Made by a program: the position numbers and the translations under genes
Shown: piece after piece, positions 19,502 through 30,848 of the stretch
Layout: every line of letters starts with the position of its first letter
Position numbering within the stretch: the first letter of the stretch is position 1
NCBI RefSeq assembly: GCF_900105675.1
Contig: NZ_LT629786.1
Span: forward strand, 1,488,001-1,552,000
Source: Pseudomonas synxantha
GTDB taxonomy: Bacteria > Pseudomonadota > Gammaproteobacteria > Pseudomonadales > Pseudomonadaceae
Length of the DNA: 64,000 nt
Reading direction: 5' to 3'
The notes under the pieces: generated by a model
Seen by the model: the letters and a program-made list of their open reading frames with translations, nothing else
Databases searched by the model: none
What the model was told of the DNA's origin: nothing

Positions 19502-21286
19502 TTAGCGGTCCACGTCGGCCATAACGAAATCGATACTACCCAGGTACGCAATCAAGTCCGCGACCATCTCGCCTTTGATCACCGAAGGGATCTGCTGCAA
19601 GTGCGGGAAGCTTGGGGTGCGAATCCGGGTGCGGTAGCTCATGGTGCCGCCATCGCTCGTCAGGTAATAACTATTGATACCCTTGGTCGCTTCAATCATC
19701 TGGAAGGACTCGTTGGCCGGCATCACCGGGCCCCACGAGACTTGCAGGAAGTGCGTGATCAGGGTTTCGATGTGCTGCAGCGTGCGCTCTTTGGGCGGCG
19801 GCGTGGTCAGCGGGTGATCCGCCTTGTACGGACCTGCCGGCATGTTGCGCATGCACTGCTCGATGATCTTCAGGCTCTGGCGCATTTCTTCGACGCGCAC
19901 GATGCAACGGTCGTAGGCATCGCCATTGGCCGCCAGCGGCACTTCGAACTCGAAGTTCTCGTAGCCGGAGTACGGGCGCGCCTTGCGCAGGTCGAAGTCG
20001 CAACCGGTGGAACGCAGGCCGGCACCGGTGACGCCCCACTCCAGGGCTTCCTTGGTGTTGTACTGCGCGACGCCGATGGTGCGGCCCTTGAGGATGCTGT
20101 TGTCCAGGGCGGCTTTCTGGTATTCGTCCAGACGCTTGGGCATCCAGTCGATGAATTCCTTGACCAGGCGCTCCCAGCCGTTGGGCAGGTCGTGGGCCAC
20201 GCCGCCGATGCGGTACCAGGCCGGGTGCAGGCGGAAACCGGTGATGGCTTCGATAACCTTGTAGGCGCGCTGACGGTCGGTGAAGGTGAAGAACACCGGG
20301 GTCATGGCGCCGACGTCCTGGATATAGGTACCCAGGAACAGCAGGTGGCTGGTGATGCGGAAGAACTCGGCCATCATGATGCGGATGGTATCGACACGGT
20401 CCGGCACCTTGATACCGGCCAGCTTCTCCACCGAGAGCACGTACGGCAGGTTGTTCATCACGCCGCCGAGGTAGTCGATACGATCGGTGTAGGGGATGAA
20501 GCTGTGCCACGACTGGCGCTCGGCCATCTTCTCGGCACCACGGTGGTGGTAGCCGATGTCCGGCACGCAGTCGACGATTTCTTCGCCGTCCAGTTGCAGG
20601 ATGATACGGAACGCACCGTGGGCCGAAGGGTGGTTCGGGCCCAGGTTGAGGAACATGTAGTCCTCGTTGGTGCCGGAACGCTTCATGCCCCAGTCTTCCG
20701 GACGGAAGCGCGCCGCTTCTTCTTCAAGCTGCTGCTTGGCCAGGGTCAGGCTGAACGGGTCGAATTCGGTTGCGCGGGCAGGGTAGTCCTTGCGCAGCGG
20801 GTGACCTTCCCAGGTCGGCGGCATCATGATGCGCGTCAGGTGCGGGTGGCCGGGGAAGTCGATGCCGAACATGTCCCAGACTTCGCGCTCGTACCAGCTG
20901 GCGTTGGGCCAGATACCGGTCACGGTCGGAACGCTGAGATCGTTTTCGCTCAGGGCGACCTTGATCATCACGTCACTGTTACGTTCCAGCGACATCAAGT
21001 GGTAGAACACGGTGAAATCGGCGCCGCTCGGCAGCCCCTGGCGCTTGGTGCGCAGACGCTCGTCCACGCCATGCAGGTCATAGAGCATGACGTACGGCTT
21101 GGGCAGGTTGCGCAGGAAGGTCAGGACTTCGACAAGCCTGGCACGCGCCACCCACAGCACCGGCATGCCGGTGCGTGTGGCCTGGGCGGTGAAGGCGTCA
21201 GGGCCAAAACGGTTATTGAGTTCGACAACCACGTCCTGGTCGTCTGCCTTATAAGGCGGGATGTACAGAGCACTGCCTGTAGTCAT
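19502..21286 (-). CDS. nuoC: NADH-quinone oxidoreductase fused subunits C and D
   Basis: This 594-aa protein fuses the 30-kDa (NuoC, about residues 1-185) and 49-kDa (NuoD, about 205-594) subunits, as in other gammaproteobacteria including E. coli. The NuoC signature [18 protein letters not shown] is present. In the NuoD part, the quinone-site motif [13 protein letters not shown] is visible and the C-terminus reads [12 protein letters not shown]. It lies 72 bp after nuoB and 2 bp before nuoE. The fusion is the normal state for this group, not an anomaly. Confidence 0.97.
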   Translation of the reverse strand: MTTGSALYIPPYKADDQDVVVELNNRFGPDAFTAQATRTGMPVLWVARARLVEVLTFLRNLPKPYVMLYDLHGVDERLRTKRQGLPSGADFTVFYHLMSLERNSDVMIKVALSENDLSVPTVTGIWPNASWYEREVWDMFGIDFPGHPHLTRIMMPPTWEGHPLRKDYPARATEFDPFSLTLAKQQLEEEAARFRPEDWGMKRSGTNEDYMFLNLGPNHPSAHGAFRIILQLDGEEIVDCVPDIGYHHRGAEKMAERQSWHSFIPYTDRIDYLGGVMNNLPYVLSVEKLAGIKVPDRVDTIRIMMAEFFRITSHLLFLGTYIQDVGAMTPVFFTFTDRQRAYKVIEAITGFRLHPAWYRIGGVAHDLPNGWERLVKEFIDWMPKRLDEYQKAALDNSILKGRTIGVAQYNTKEALEWGVTGAGLRSTGCDFDLRKARPYSGYENFEFEVPLAANGDAYDRCIVRVEEMRQSLKIIEQCMRNMPAGPYKADHPLTTPPPKERTLQHIETLITHFLQVSWGPVMPANESFQMIEATKGINSYYLTSDGGTMSYRTRIRTPSFPHLQQIPSVIKGEMVADLIAYLGSIDFVMADVDR

Positions 21287-21358
21287 GGTTTTTTATCGCT
21301 TTCGGTCAACGTAAAGAATGAAGCCAGGTTTTCGTTCTATAACAGAAGCGGGTCTGGA

Positions 21359-22033
21359 TCAGACTTCGTCGGGGCTGCGCAGGTTGGTGACTGCGATTCG
21401 CTGTTCGCGGCGCTGTTCCTTTTGGGACGGCATCTCGGCGCGGTACACGCCTTGATCGCCGACGACCCAGGAAAGCGGGCGACGCTCCTTGCCAATCGAT
21501 TCCTGCAACAGCATCAAGCCTTGCAGGAATGCCTCGGGGCGGGGCGGGCAGCCAGGCACGTAGACGTCCACGGGCAGGAACTTGTCCACCCCTTGAACGA
21601 CGGAGTAGATGTCGTACATGCCACCGGAGTTGGCGCACGAACCCATGGAAATAACCCATTTCGGCTCGAGCATTTGCTCATAGAGACGCTGGATGATCGG
21701 CGCCATCTTGATGAAGCAGGTACCGGCAATAACCATGAAATCCGCCTGGCGCGGTGATGCCCGGATCACTTCGGCGCCAAAGCGCGCGATGTCGTGGGGC
21801 GCCGTGAAGGCGGTGGTCATTTCCACGTAGCAGCACGAAAGGCCGAAGTTGTACGGCCACAGGGAGTTTTTACGCCCCCAGTTGACCGCGCCACTCAGCA
21901 CGTCTTCCAGCTTGCCCATGTAGATGTTCTTGTGGACTTGGTCTTCTAACGGGTCGGAAACGGTTTCCCGTTCGCCGATGGGGTACTGCTCGTTAGGAGC
22001 ATCCGGGTCGATCCTGGTGAGATTGTATTGCAT
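21359..22033 (-). CDS. nuoB: NADH-quinone oxidoreductase subunit B (cluster N2)
   Basis: The 224-aa subunit binds the terminal 4Fe-4S cluster N2, which reduces quinone. The ligands are the adjacent Cys67-Cys68 ([11 protein letters not shown]), Cys133 (GSCANSGG) and Cys162 ([10 protein letters not shown]). ATG 22033 is chosen over the TTG at 22039; GAGG is about 10 nt upstream. The basic C-terminal tail KEQRREQR is conserved in pseudomonads. Confidence 0.97.
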   Translation of the reverse strand: MQYNLTRIDPDAPNEQYPIGERETVSDPLEDQVHKNIYMGKLEDVLSGAVNWGRKNSLWPYNFGLSCCYVEMTTAFTAPHDIARFGAEVIRASPRQADFMVIAGTCFIKMAPIIQRLYEQMLEPKWVISMGSCANSGGMYDIYSVVQGVDKFLPVDVYVPGCPPRPEAFLQGLMLLQESIGKERRPLSWVVGDQGVYRAEMPSQKEQRREQRIAVTNLRSPDEV

Positions 22034-22043
22034 TGCCAAAGCC

Positions 22044-22457
22044 TCATTGTTTCAGCTTCGCCTGCCGCTTGCGACGAGCTTCCGGAGCCCAGTCAAGGGC
22101 GCCCACTCGGAACAGGTAGACAAGACCTGCCAACAGAATTGCTATGAAAACGAGAGCTTCGACGAATCCGGTCCAGCCGCTTTCGCGGACGGACACAGAC
22201 CAGGCAAAGAGAAAGAGGGCTTCGATATCGAAGATCACGAACAGCATCGCGACCAGATAGAATTTGGCTGAGAGCCGCAAGCGGGCGCCACCTGTAGGTA
22301 GCATGCCGGACTCGAACGGTTCGTTTTTGCTGCGGCCCCAGGCTTTTGACCCGAGGAGGCTGGAGACGCCGAGCATGAAGGCGCAAAGGCCGACAACACC
22401 GAGGAGGAAAATGGCAAAGCCCCAGTTGTGGGCCATGAGTCCTGTCGCTTCGGTCAT
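22044..22457 (-). CDS. nuoA: NADH-quinone oxidoreductase subunit A
   Basis: The 137-aa first gene of the operon encodes a three-helix membrane subunit. The conserved loop SKNEPFESG and the motif [19 protein letters not shown] are intact. ATG 22457 gives the family-standard length and is preceded by AAGGAT; the longer frame to 22535 adds 26 untypical residues. The whole operon promoter must lie in the long gap upstream. Confidence 0.95.
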   Translation of the reverse strand: MTEATGLMAHNWGFAIFLLGVVGLCAFMLGVSSLLGSKAWGRSKNEPFESGMLPTGGARLRLSAKFYLVAMLFVIFDIEALFLFAWSVSVRESGWTGFVEALVFIAILLAGLVYLFRVGALDWAPEARRKRQAKLKQ

Positions 22458-23003
22458 GCTGGAAATCCTTAACAGAGAGCAAAGGTCTCTGAGCTCGAAA
22501 AAGTAACGATGCAGTGACGATATGTCGCACTGCAATCAATCGCGGTGATTTTATGGCTAAACACCGGGCAAGTAAAATTCCTGGGGTGAAATTATTCGGT
22601 GGAATAAGCACATAGTGCACCTTCTTGGGGCTGTAGCCCTTGTGGTGTGGGCATTAGCGAGCTTTTCATCAATTATGTTTTGTTTAAGCGGTAACGAAGT
22701 TTTCAAGCGCTAAATGATAATGAATATTGTTTGCGTGGGGGTTTAAGCGATTGTTTCTCATGTGGCGGGGGAAGTTGCCGTTACTTGGTTGAGTGCCGCT
22801 TAGTTGCCGCAACGGTTCTTTTAACCGATTTGATGTGCGCGGATACCGCTCTGGATCAATGTTTTGCGCAAAATTCCTTGTGGGAGGGGGCTTGCTCCCG
22901 ATAGCTGAGTATCAGCCAACCCAGCTGTTGCTGATCCACCGCTATCGGGAGCAAGCCCCCTCCCACATTTGGTCCGCAGTGCATCGGTAGGTTTTTGTGC
23001 AGG
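22458..23003. promoter_or_regulatory. nuo operon upstream region
   Basis: This roughly 550-bp stretch has no convincing gene. It must contain the nuo promoter, but I could not assign -35/-10 elements. An AT-rich patch at 22716-22734 (GATAATGAATATTGTTTGC) matches 13 of 19 positions of the classical Fur box, about 260 bp upstream of nuoA; this is weak evidence. A REP doublet occupies 22879-22967 and is listed separately. Confidence 0.4.
22879..22967. repeat. REP doublet (REPIN), outward arrangement
   Basis: Two inverted copies of the REP core GGGAGGGGGCTTGCTCCC flank a short loop; the TGTGGGAGG ends are outermost. Total 89 bp. The loop arms (GATAGC...GCTATC and CAGC...GCTG) extend the pairing, giving a long hairpin. 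It lies between nuoA and aceA. Confidence 0.92.
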
Positions 23004-23033
23004 CAAAAAAACGCCCCGAACCAGTCGGGGCGT
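23004..23033 (-). terminator. aceA terminator
   Basis: Stem ACGCCCCGA (23011-23019), loop ACCAG, stem TCGGGGCGT (23025-23033). Read on the minus strand it ends in a T-run (A-run 23005-23010 on plus). It lies about 60 bp past the aceA stop. Confidence 0.88.
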
Positions 23034-23095
23034 GATTGCTGTGCGGCACTGCGGTTAGGTCTTCCGTGGGGCCGCAGTGGCCGTGTACGCGGTAC

Positions 23096-24421
23096 TTAGT
23101 GGAACTGATCTTCTTCGGTCGAACCGGTCAGCGCGGTCACCGACGAAGTGCCGCCCTGGATCACGGTGGTCATGTCGTCGAAGTAACCGGTGCCCACTTC
23201 CTGCTGGTGCGCCACGAAGGTATAGCCTTTGGCGGCGTCCGCGAACTCCTGCTCTTGCAGCTTCACGTAGGCAGTCATGTCGTTACGGGCGTAGTCGTGC
23301 GCCAGGTTGAACATGCTGTGCCACATGTTGTGAATGCCGGCCAGGGTAATGAACTGGTGCTTGTAACCCATTGCCGACAGTTCGCGTTGGAACTTGGCGA
23401 TGGTCGCGTCGTCCAGGTTCTTCTTCCAGTTGAAGGAAGGCGAGCAGTTGTAGGACAGCAATTGGTCCGGGTATTCCTTCTTGATCGCTTCGGCAAAGCG
23501 ACGGGCTTCGTCCAGGTCCGGCTTGGCGGTTTCGCACCAGATCAGGTCGGCGTACGGCGCGTAGGCCAGGCCGCGGGCAATGGCCTGGTCGAGGCCGGCG
23601 CGGACTTTATAGAAGCCTTCCTGAGTACGCTCGCCAGTCACGAACGGTTTGTCGTACGGATCGCAATCCGAAGTCAGCAGGTCAGCGGCGTTGGCATCGG
23701 TGCGGGCCAGGATGATGGTCGGTGTACCGGCAACGTCAGCGGCCAAACGGGCTGCGGTCAGCTTTTGTACGGCTTCCTGGGTCGGTACCAGTACCTTGCC
23801 ACCCATGTGGCCGCATTTCTTCACTGACGCAAGCTGGTCTTCGAAGTGCACGCCGGCAGCACCGGCCTCGATCATGCTCTTCATCAGTTCGTAGGCGTTC
23901 AGTACGCCGCCGAAGCCGGCTTCGGCGTCAGCCACGATGGGGGCGAAGTAGTCGATGTAGCCTTCATCACCTGGGTTCTTGCCGGCTTTCCACTGGATCT
24001 GGTCGGCACGACGGAACGAGTTGTTGATGCGCTTGACTACGGTCGGCACGGAGTCCACCGGGTACAGCGATTGGTCGGGGTACATGGATTCAGCGGAGTT
24101 GTTATCCGCTGCCACTTGCCAGCCGGACAGGTAGATCGCCTGGATACCGGCTTTTACCTGTTGTACTGCCTGGCCGCCAGTGAGGGCGCCCATGCAGTTG
24201 ACGAAATCTTTGTCGGGACGGAAGGACGGCTTGGCACCTTGGGTGACCAGGTTCCACAGCTTCTCGGCGCCGAGTTTTGCAAAGGTGTGCTCAGGTTGGA
24301 TCGAGCCACGCAGGCGGACGACGTCAGCAGCGGAATAAGCGCGGGTCACGCCTTTCCAGCGTGGGTTTTCAGCCCAGTCTTTTTCAAGGGCTGCAATTTG
24401 CTGTTCGCGTGTCAGTGCCAT
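23096..24421 (-). CDS. aceA: Isocitrate lyase
   Basis: The 441-aa enzyme splits isocitrate into glyoxylate and succinate, the first step of the glyoxylate shunt, in the cytosol. The catalytic loop KKCGHMGGK is at residues 201-209 with the active-site Cys203. Metal and substrate residues are visible in [10 protein letters not shown] and [10 protein letters not shown]. It belongs to the short, E. coli-like class. The gene is monocistronic with its own terminator, preceded by a long 494-bp leader region. It sits about 8 kb from two isocitrate dehydrogenases that compete for the same substrate. Confidence 0.97.
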   Translation of the reverse strand: MALTREQQIAALEKDWAENPRWKGVTRAYSAADVVRLRGSIQPEHTFAKLGAEKLWNLVTQGAKPSFRPDKDFVNCMGALTGGQAVQQVKAGIQAIYLSGWQVAADNNSAESMYPDQSLYPVDSVPTVVKRINNSFRRADQIQWKAGKNPGDEGYIDYFAPIVADAEAGFGGVLNAYELMKSMIEAGAAGVHFEDQLASVKKCGHMGGKVLVPTQEAVQKLTAARLAADVAGTPTIILARTDANAADLLTSDCDPYDKPFVTGERTQEGFYKVRAGLDQAIARGLAYAPYADLIWCETAKPDLDEARRFAEAIKKEYPDQLLSYNCSPSFNWKKNLDDATIAKFQRELSAMGYKHQFITLAGIHNMWHSMFNLAHDYARNDMTAYVKLQEQEFADAAKGYTFVAHQQEVGTGYFDDMTTVIQGGTSSVTALTGSTEEDQFH

Positions 24422-24915
24422 GGGGAAAAACCTCGTCGCATAGGTCTAGGTGGAGAATTCCATTTGCCAGCCACGGATTGAATGCGTGGTGATGGCTGCT
24501 CGCTGACCAGAAGCTCAGGTGGTCAAGCCGGGCTTGGCGGGGAAGGCGACGGGATGAACGAGTGGCTCAAGGCGGAATTGAGCAGGTAAAGGCGAACTGC
24601 GAACGGTCTTCGGGCGTCGTGGGCCTTTGTACGATCCATCAGTGCGTAGCCGGGTTACCTGGTTAGCTTCCGTCCCTCGGGACAACTTCGTTCCAGTCGC
24701 AACCTCGTCAAACACGCCTTGTGGGCGGTACAGACACGAATCGGCTCGGGTGGGTAGCTTGGAGCGTCGATCCGAAGGCCCTTGCCAGGGCCCCTGATTA
24801 GCGGGAGCGAGGCCATCATGCCCATGCTTTTTTGGATCGTCAAATGTTTTGTAGTGCTTTTTTTAAGGCACTACATCTTTAGTCTCATACGACTCATCAG
24901 TCAGTTTTCGGTGCT
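24422..24915. promoter_or_regulatory. Long aceA upstream region
   Basis: No coding frame here is convincing. It should contain the aceA promoter and possibly a long 5' leader. Visible structures are a hairpin CTGACCA...TGGTCA (about 24503-24526) and a stem GTAGTGC/GCACTAC around a T-rich loop (about 24849-24872), which also lies downstream of the secretin-like gene. No sigma factor consensus was assigned. Confidence 0.4.
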
Positions 24916-25653
24916 TCAGTTCAGGGTGTCGACCTTGACACGCAAAGTCAGGTCATCGCGGCCCTGAGTAGAATAGTTGCGGGTTGTAGAAGATTTATCG
25001 GCCTGAGTCTCACGATTGATGCCCGCCAGCGTGATCCATTCGCCCAGGCGCCCGCTGACGGTTGTGTCGGTACTCTGCACGTTCACTACATCGGGACGTT
25101 CCTGGCTCATGCGGTCACGGTTGGTACTGATGGCCAGGTGTACGGTCTCACCGGTGACGCTGGCGGTCACGTAGAAACCCTGGGTGACGTTGCGATACTG
25201 GGTCTGGTTCTGCAGGCGGCCGTAGCTGTCCTGTTGGGTGGTGGTCAGCGGTACGCTCTGGCCAACCTGGATCAACGCCGGCACGCCTTCGCTGGCCTGG
25301 ATCTGCTGGGCGCCGCCATCGCGGCTGGCGGTGCCGTAGCTGATGATGCGGGTCTGGCTGTCGCCGCTGTTCTGCTGATTGTTTTCGTTGGTGTCGACGG
25401 TGATCAGCAGACGCTTGGCCGGTGTGTCCAATTGTGAGAGCAAGGTGCGCAAGCCCTCAATCTTGTCGGGCTGTGCATTGACGATCAACTGGTTGCCGTA
25501 GGCGCTGACAGTGCCGTCCTTGCCGATGAAATTCTGGGCTACAGGCAGCAGGTCGGCGCTGGTGCGATTGCTCAGGTTGACGACTTGGGTGTCGGCCATG
25601 GCCGAAACGCTGGCGGTCAGGAGTAGGGCGGTGAGCAGGGTGCGTAGGGACAT
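24916..25653 (-). CDS. Orphan secretin N-domain protein, periplasmic
   Basis: A 245-aa exported protein with a Sec signal peptide (MSLRTLLTALLLTASVSAMA, cut before DTQ). The segment VVNLSNRTSADLLPVAQNFI followed by GKDGTVSAYGNQLIVNA (about residues 24-62) and LRTLLSQLDTPAKRLLITV (about 68-87) is the N1/secretin short-domain fold that in GspD/PilQ precedes the pore domain. The remainder has beta-rich repeats resembling the start of a secretin barrel (SYGTASRDGGAQQIQASEGV...IQVGQSVPL, WITLAGI) but no complete pore domain. No pilus or secretion genes are adjacent. Its role is unknown. Confidence 0.75.
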   Translation of the reverse strand: MSLRTLLTALLLTASVSAMADTQVVNLSNRTSADLLPVAQNFIGKDGTVSAYGNQLIVNAQPDKIEGLRTLLSQLDTPAKRLLITVDTNENNQQNSGDSQTRIISYGTASRDGGAQQIQASEGVPALIQVGQSVPLTTTQQDSYGRLQNQTQYRNVTQGFYVTASVTGETVHLAISTNRDRMSQERPDVVNVQSTDTTVSGRLGEWITLAGINRETQADKSSTTRNYSTQGRDDLTLRVKVDTLN

Positions 25654-25776
25654 GTCCGTTATCTCTGCGAGTCATTTGGCTTGATAGTGCCAGTTTGTCG
25701 GCCTGAAGGGTCGCAAGTTGAATCGTAGACGGCAAAATGCCCTGGCAGGCAGGGCATTGTTGGTGTTGCTGAAATA

Positions 25777-25865
25777 GCTATCGGGGGCAAGCCCCCTCCC
25801 ACATTTTGACCGAGTATATCCTTTGGAATACGGTCAAGTGTGGGAGGGGGCTTGCCCCCGATGGC
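25777..25865. repeat. REP doublet, inward arrangement
   Basis: Two REP cores in the opposite topology to most others in the window: GCTATCGGGGGC ends are outside and the TGTGGGAGG ends face each other. The intervening segment has its own inverted repeat TTGACCG...CGGTCAA. Total 89 bp, located between the secretin-like gene and the GNAT gene. Confidence 0.9.
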
Positions 25866-25882
25866 GGCGATGCGGTCTCGGA

Positions 25883-26305
25883 TCAGCCCCCGCGCACCAT
25901 ATCCACATGCGGAATCCCGACTTCCAGGAATTCCTCACTGACAATCTTGAAGCCCAGCCGCTCATAAAACGGCGCTGCATACACCTGCGCACTGAGGAAC
26001 TGCCGGGTCTGGCCACGACCTTCTGCCACGCCAATCACCGCTTCCATCAGCTTGTCGCCCACCTTCAAGCCACGCCAATCCTTGAGCACCGACACGCGAC
26101 CAATCTCCCCGCTGGGCAGCAGGCGCGCGGTACCAATTGGAAAGTCGCCTTCAAATGCGAGGAAATGCATGGCGCCAGCGTCGTCTGCGTCCCACTCAAG
26201 CTCGGCCGGAACCGATTGTTCAGCGATAAATACCGCTTCACGAATGCGCCGAATCTCGGCGATATCCTTTTGCCAGTCCGCGACACTTACGTGAATCTTA
26301 TTCAT
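25883..26305 (-). CDS. GNAT-family N-acetyltransferase
   Basis: The 140-aa protein is a single GNAT domain of the ElaA/YjcF-like type, with acetyl-CoA binding around GRVSVLKDWRGLKVGDKLM (about residues 76-94; R/Q-x-x-G-x-G/A equivalent RGLKVG). C-terminal YERLGFKIVSEEFLEVGIPHVDM is typical. ATG 26305 overlaps the upstream roxA gene by 8 nt, so the two are co-translated. The substrate is unknown; coupling to RoxA is suggestive but not proof of a common job. Confidence 0.88.
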   Translation of the reverse strand: MNKIHVSVADWQKDIAEIRRIREAVFIAEQSVPAELEWDADDAGAMHFLAFEGDFPIGTARLLPSGEIGRVSVLKDWRGLKVGDKLMEAVIGVAEGRGQTRQFLSAQVYAAPFYERLGFKIVSEEFLEVGIPHVDMVRGG

Positions 26306-27464
26306 CCGCAAACCCCAGGCTGCCTTGCTTGACCAGTTCGCACAGCAGGTCGCGGCCGTCTTCGTCCGCCAACCAGTCGCCGAGGTTCTCGCTGTGCAAC
26401 GCATCAGCCGAGCACACCAGCTTCAGCAGCTCACGCAGCTTGCCTGGCAGGTAACGGCTCTGGCCACTGGCAAATAGCAGTACATCATCATCGACTTCGG
26501 ACCAAGCCAGGCGAGCGCTTGGGTTGCGCACCAGGATCGCGCCGTCTTGCAGGCTGCTGATGAAATCCTCTTCGCCCAGTTCTTCGCCGGCTACCAGTTC
26601 GGGATAGCGCGGTTCGGTCATGAACTGGCCGAACCAGGTCAACAGCATGCGCTCGTCGCTCATGTGCTCGGCCAAAAGGCCCTTGAGTCGGTCGAGGGCG
26701 TCGCCCTGGATCTGGTGCGGGTCGCTGACCGGCTGGGCGTCGGCGTCGGTGTAGCGCTCTTCATCCGTCAGGTACTGGCTGAGGAAGTCGGTGAAGTGGG
26801 TCAGCACTTCAGCGGCGCTTGGGGCACGGAAGCCCACCGAGTAAGTCATGCAGTCATCTTCGGCAATGCCGAAATGAGCGAGGCGCGGTGGCAGGTAGAG
26901 CATGTCGCCCGGTTCCAGCACCCATTCGGCGGTCTCTTCGAATTCGGCCAGGATGCGCAGGTCGGCGTGTTGCAGCAGTGGGCTTTCGGAGCTGCACATC
27001 TGGCCGATCTTCCAGTTGCGCTTGCCTTGGGCCTGCAGCAGGAACACGTCATAGTTGTCGAAGTGCGGGCCGACGCTGCCACCCGGCGCGGCGAAGCTGA
27101 TCATCACATCGTCGATGCGCCAGCTCGGCAGGAAGCGGAAGTGCTCCAGCAGTTCCGCTACTTCCGGCACGAACTGGTCAACCGCTTGCACCAGCAAGGT
27201 CCACTCACGCTCAGGCAGGGTGCTGAAGGCGTCTTCGGCGAACGGGCCGCGACGCAGTTCCCACGGGCGTTCGCCGTGTTCGATGACCAGGCGCGACTCG
27301 ACTTCTTCTTCCAGGGCTAAACCTGCCAGTTCGTCGGCGTCGATCGGGCTTTCGAAATCAGGGATGGCCTGGCGGATCAGCAGCGGCTTTTTCTGCCAGT
27401 AGTCGCGCAGGAATTCCCGTGCCGTGATGCCGCCCAGAAGTTGAAGAGGAATATCAGGATTCAT
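26298..27464 (-). CDS. roxA: Ribosomal oxygenase RoxA (JmjC/cupin, 50S L16 arginine 3-hydroxylase)
   Basis: The 388-aa Fe(II)/2-oxoglutarate oxygenase is homologous to E. coli YcfD, which hydroxylates an arginine of ribosomal protein L16. The metal triad is visible: His134 and Asp136 in GPHFDNYDVF, and His197 in LPPRLAHFG. The C-terminal part (about 220-388) is the dimerisation and winged-helix region. ATG 27464 gives the normal N-terminus MNPDIPLQLLGG. It follows the purB terminator and overlaps the GNAT gene downstream. Confidence 0.9.
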   Translation of the reverse strand: MNPDIPLQLLGGITAREFLRDYWQKKPLLIRQAIPDFESPIDADELAGLALEEEVESRLVIEHGERPWELRRGPFAEDAFSTLPEREWTLLVQAVDQFVPEVAELLEHFRFLPSWRIDDVMISFAAPGGSVGPHFDNYDVFLLQAQGKRNWKIGQMCSSESPLLQHADLRILAEFEETAEWVLEPGDMLYLPPRLAHFGIAEDDCMTYSVGFRAPSAAEVLTHFTDFLSQYLTDEERYTDADAQPVSDPHQIQGDALDRLKGLLAEHMSDERMLLTWFGQFMTEPRYPELVAGEELGEEDFISSLQDGAILVRNPSARLAWSEVDDDVLLFASGQSRYLPGKLRELLKLVCSADALHSENLGDWLADEDGRDLLCELVKQGSLGFADE

Positions 27465-27503
27465 GTGTAACCTATTGAAAAAAAGCACTTTTCAGACTGG
27501 AAT

Positions 27504-27530
27504 AAAAACGCCCGGCGCGGCCGGGCGTCT
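27504..27530 (-). terminator. purB terminator
   Basis: Stem ACGCCCGGC (27508-27516), loop GCG, stem GCCGGGCGT (27520-27528), read on minus and followed by TTTTT. It lies about 20-40 bp past the purB stop. Confidence 0.85.
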
Positions 27531-27548
27531 CAAAGGGGCTTGCTTGAA

Positions 27549-29006
<1,458 letters not shown>

Positions 29007-29044
29007 TTACGCGTAACGGCTTGAAAAGGGCCTGTCGCTGCGAC

Positions 29045-29668
29045 TTATTCGTTGCGCATCAACGGGTAAAGCTCTTTGAGCAATTTGCGCCGGCTGATCA
29101 CCAACTGCCAGCGATGACCGCCCAACTGCCGCCACAACCGCGCCGAGCGAATACCCGCCAGGAGCAGTGCGCGGATTTTCGAGGCATTGTTGGGTTGTTG
29201 CAGGTTGCGCATGTCGCCGTGCACCTGAATACGTTGGCGCAAGGTGCTTAAGGTGTCCTGGTACAACGCGCCACAGGCAGCGATCACGTTTTCGTGGGCC
29301 GGGCCGAAGTGTTCCACCTGGGACTGGATCTGCGGCAGGCGCTTGCCGATGGTTTCCAGCATGTCGTCACGCTTGGCCAGTTGGCGCTCAAGGCCGAGCA
29401 TCGACAAGGCATAGCGCAATGGCTCGCGCTGCAAGGTGCTGGGGTCGCGCTCCAGGGCGCCGATCAGTGCACGATAACCTTCGCGGAGGGCCAGGTCGTC
29501 ACCGCCGTAGACCTCCAGGGTGTCCTTGGGGTCGCGAATCAGCAGGCTGCCGAGCATGCAGGCCAGGCCGGCCTCTGTGACCTGGCCGGTCTTGGCGATC
29601 TTGTCCACCAGCACGGCGGCGAGAAATACCCCGCCAAGGGCCGTCAATTGCTCCTGGGTCGGGCTCAT
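29045..29668 (-). CDS. hflD: High-frequency lysogenisation protein HflD homologue
   Basis: A 207-aa, all-helical protein of the HflD family, peripheral to the inner membrane in E. coli, where it antagonises lambda CII. Characteristic parts are [18 protein letters not shown] at the N-terminus, [18 protein letters not shown] in the middle and [16 protein letters not shown] near the C-terminus. It overlaps mnmA by 4 nt, the same arrangement as in many gammaproteobacteria. Its native host function is not established. Confidence 0.92.
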   Translation of the reverse strand: MSPTQEQLTALGGVFLAAVLVDKIAKTGQVTEAGLACMLGSLLIRDPKDTLEVYGGDDLALREGYRALIGALERDPSTLQREPLRYALSMLGLERQLAKRDDMLETIGKRLPQIQSQVEHFGPAHENVIAACGALYQDTLSTLRQRIQVHGDMRNLQQPNNASKIRALLLAGIRSARLWRQLGGHRWQLVISRRKLLKELYPLMRNE

Positions 29669-30789
29669 GCCGGCTTGCTCCAGGCTTGCGCGACTTCGAT
29701 CACGCCGCCGCCCAGGCAGATTTCGCCGTCATAGAACACCACGGATTGGCCTGGGGTGACCGCGCGTTGCGGGTCATCGAAGGTGGCGCGGTAGCCCGTG
29801 GCGGTTTTTTCCAGGGTGCAGGGCTGGTCGCTCTGGCGATAGCGTACCTTGGCGGTCAGGCGGCGCGGTGTGCTCAAGTCGATCGGGTTGACCCAATAGA
29901 TCTCGGAAGCGAGCAGGGCGCCGGAGAACAGCAGTGGGTGCTCGTTGCCCTGGCCGACGATCAGCACATTGTTTTCCAGGTCCTTGACCAGCACGTACCA
30001 CGGCTCTTCGCCGGCGTCTTTCAGGCCGCCGATGCCCAGGCCCTGGCGCTGGCCGATGGTGTGGTACATCAGGCCGTGGTGGCGGCCGATCACTTCACCT
30101 TCGGTGGTCTTGATTTCACCCGGCTGCGCCGGCAGGTACTGCTTGAGGAAGTCGCTGAAGCGGCGCTCGCCGATAAAGCAGATACCGGTGGAATCTTTCT
30201 TCTTGGCGGTGGCCAGGCCGTGTTTCTCGGCAATCTTGCGTACTTCGGGCTTTTCCAGTTCGCCCACCGGGAACAGGGTCTTGGCGATCTGTTCACCGCC
30301 GACGGCGTGCAGGAAGTAGCTCTGGTCCTTGTTCGGGTCCAGGCCCTTGAGCAGTTCGGTGCGGCCATCGATATCGCGACGGCGCACGTAGTGGCCAGTG
30401 GCAATCAGGTCGGCGCCGAGCATCATCGCGTAGTCGAGGAACGCCTTGAACTTGATCTCGCGGTTGCACAGGATGTCCGGGTTCGGAGTGCGCCCGGCCT
30501 TGTATTCGGCCAGGAAGTGTTCGAACACGTTGTCCCAATACTCGGCGGCGAAGTTGGCGGTGTGCAGCTTGATACCGATCTTGTCGCACACGGCCTGGGC
30601 GTCCGCCAGGTCGTCCATGGCGGTGCAATATTCCGTTCCATCGTCTTCTTCCCAGTTCTTCATGAACAGGCCTTCCACCTCATAACCCTGCTCCATGAGC
30701 AGAACGGCGGAAACGGAAGAATCCACGCCGCCGGACATGCCGACGATGACGCGCTTCTTTTGTGTGTCAGAAGGGGCTGGATCACGCAT
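29665..30789 (-). CDS. mnmA: tRNA-specific 2-thiouridylase MnmA
   Basis: The 374-aa enzyme thiolates U34 of tRNA Lys, Glu and Gln, receiving sulfur from IscS through the Tus relay. The PP-loop SGGVDSS is at residues 19-25; the catalytic cysteines are Cys108 (NPDILCN) and Cys204 (TGICFIGER). It is adjacent to nudJ and hflD, and the sulfur-relay genes tusDCBE are 20 kb away in this window. Confidence 0.96.
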   Translation of the reverse strand: MRDPAPSDTQKKRVIVGMSGGVDSSVSAVLLMEQGYEVEGLFMKNWEEDDGTEYCTAMDDLADAQAVCDKIGIKLHTANFAAEYWDNVFEHFLAEYKAGRTPNPDILCNREIKFKAFLDYAMMLGADLIATGHYVRRRDIDGRTELLKGLDPNKDQSYFLHAVGGEQIAKTLFPVGELEKPEVRKIAEKHGLATAKKKDSTGICFIGERRFSDFLKQYLPAQPGEIKTTEGEVIGRHHGLMYHTIGQRQGLGIGGLKDAGEEPWYVLVKDLENNVLIVGQGNEHPLLFSGALLASEIYWVNPIDLSTPRRLTAKVRYRQSDQPCTLEKTATGYRATFDDPQRAVTPGQSVVFYDGEICLGGGVIEVAQAWSKPA

Positions 30790-30848
30790 AGGGTTTCAAC
30801 GGGTGTCTTGAAAAAGGACGCGATTCTATCAGGCCCGGGCCGCTAAGG

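Noticed and set aside
19502..21286. NuoCD fusion as an unusual gene fusion
   Set aside because: Fusion of NuoC and NuoD is the normal arrangement in gammaproteobacteria.
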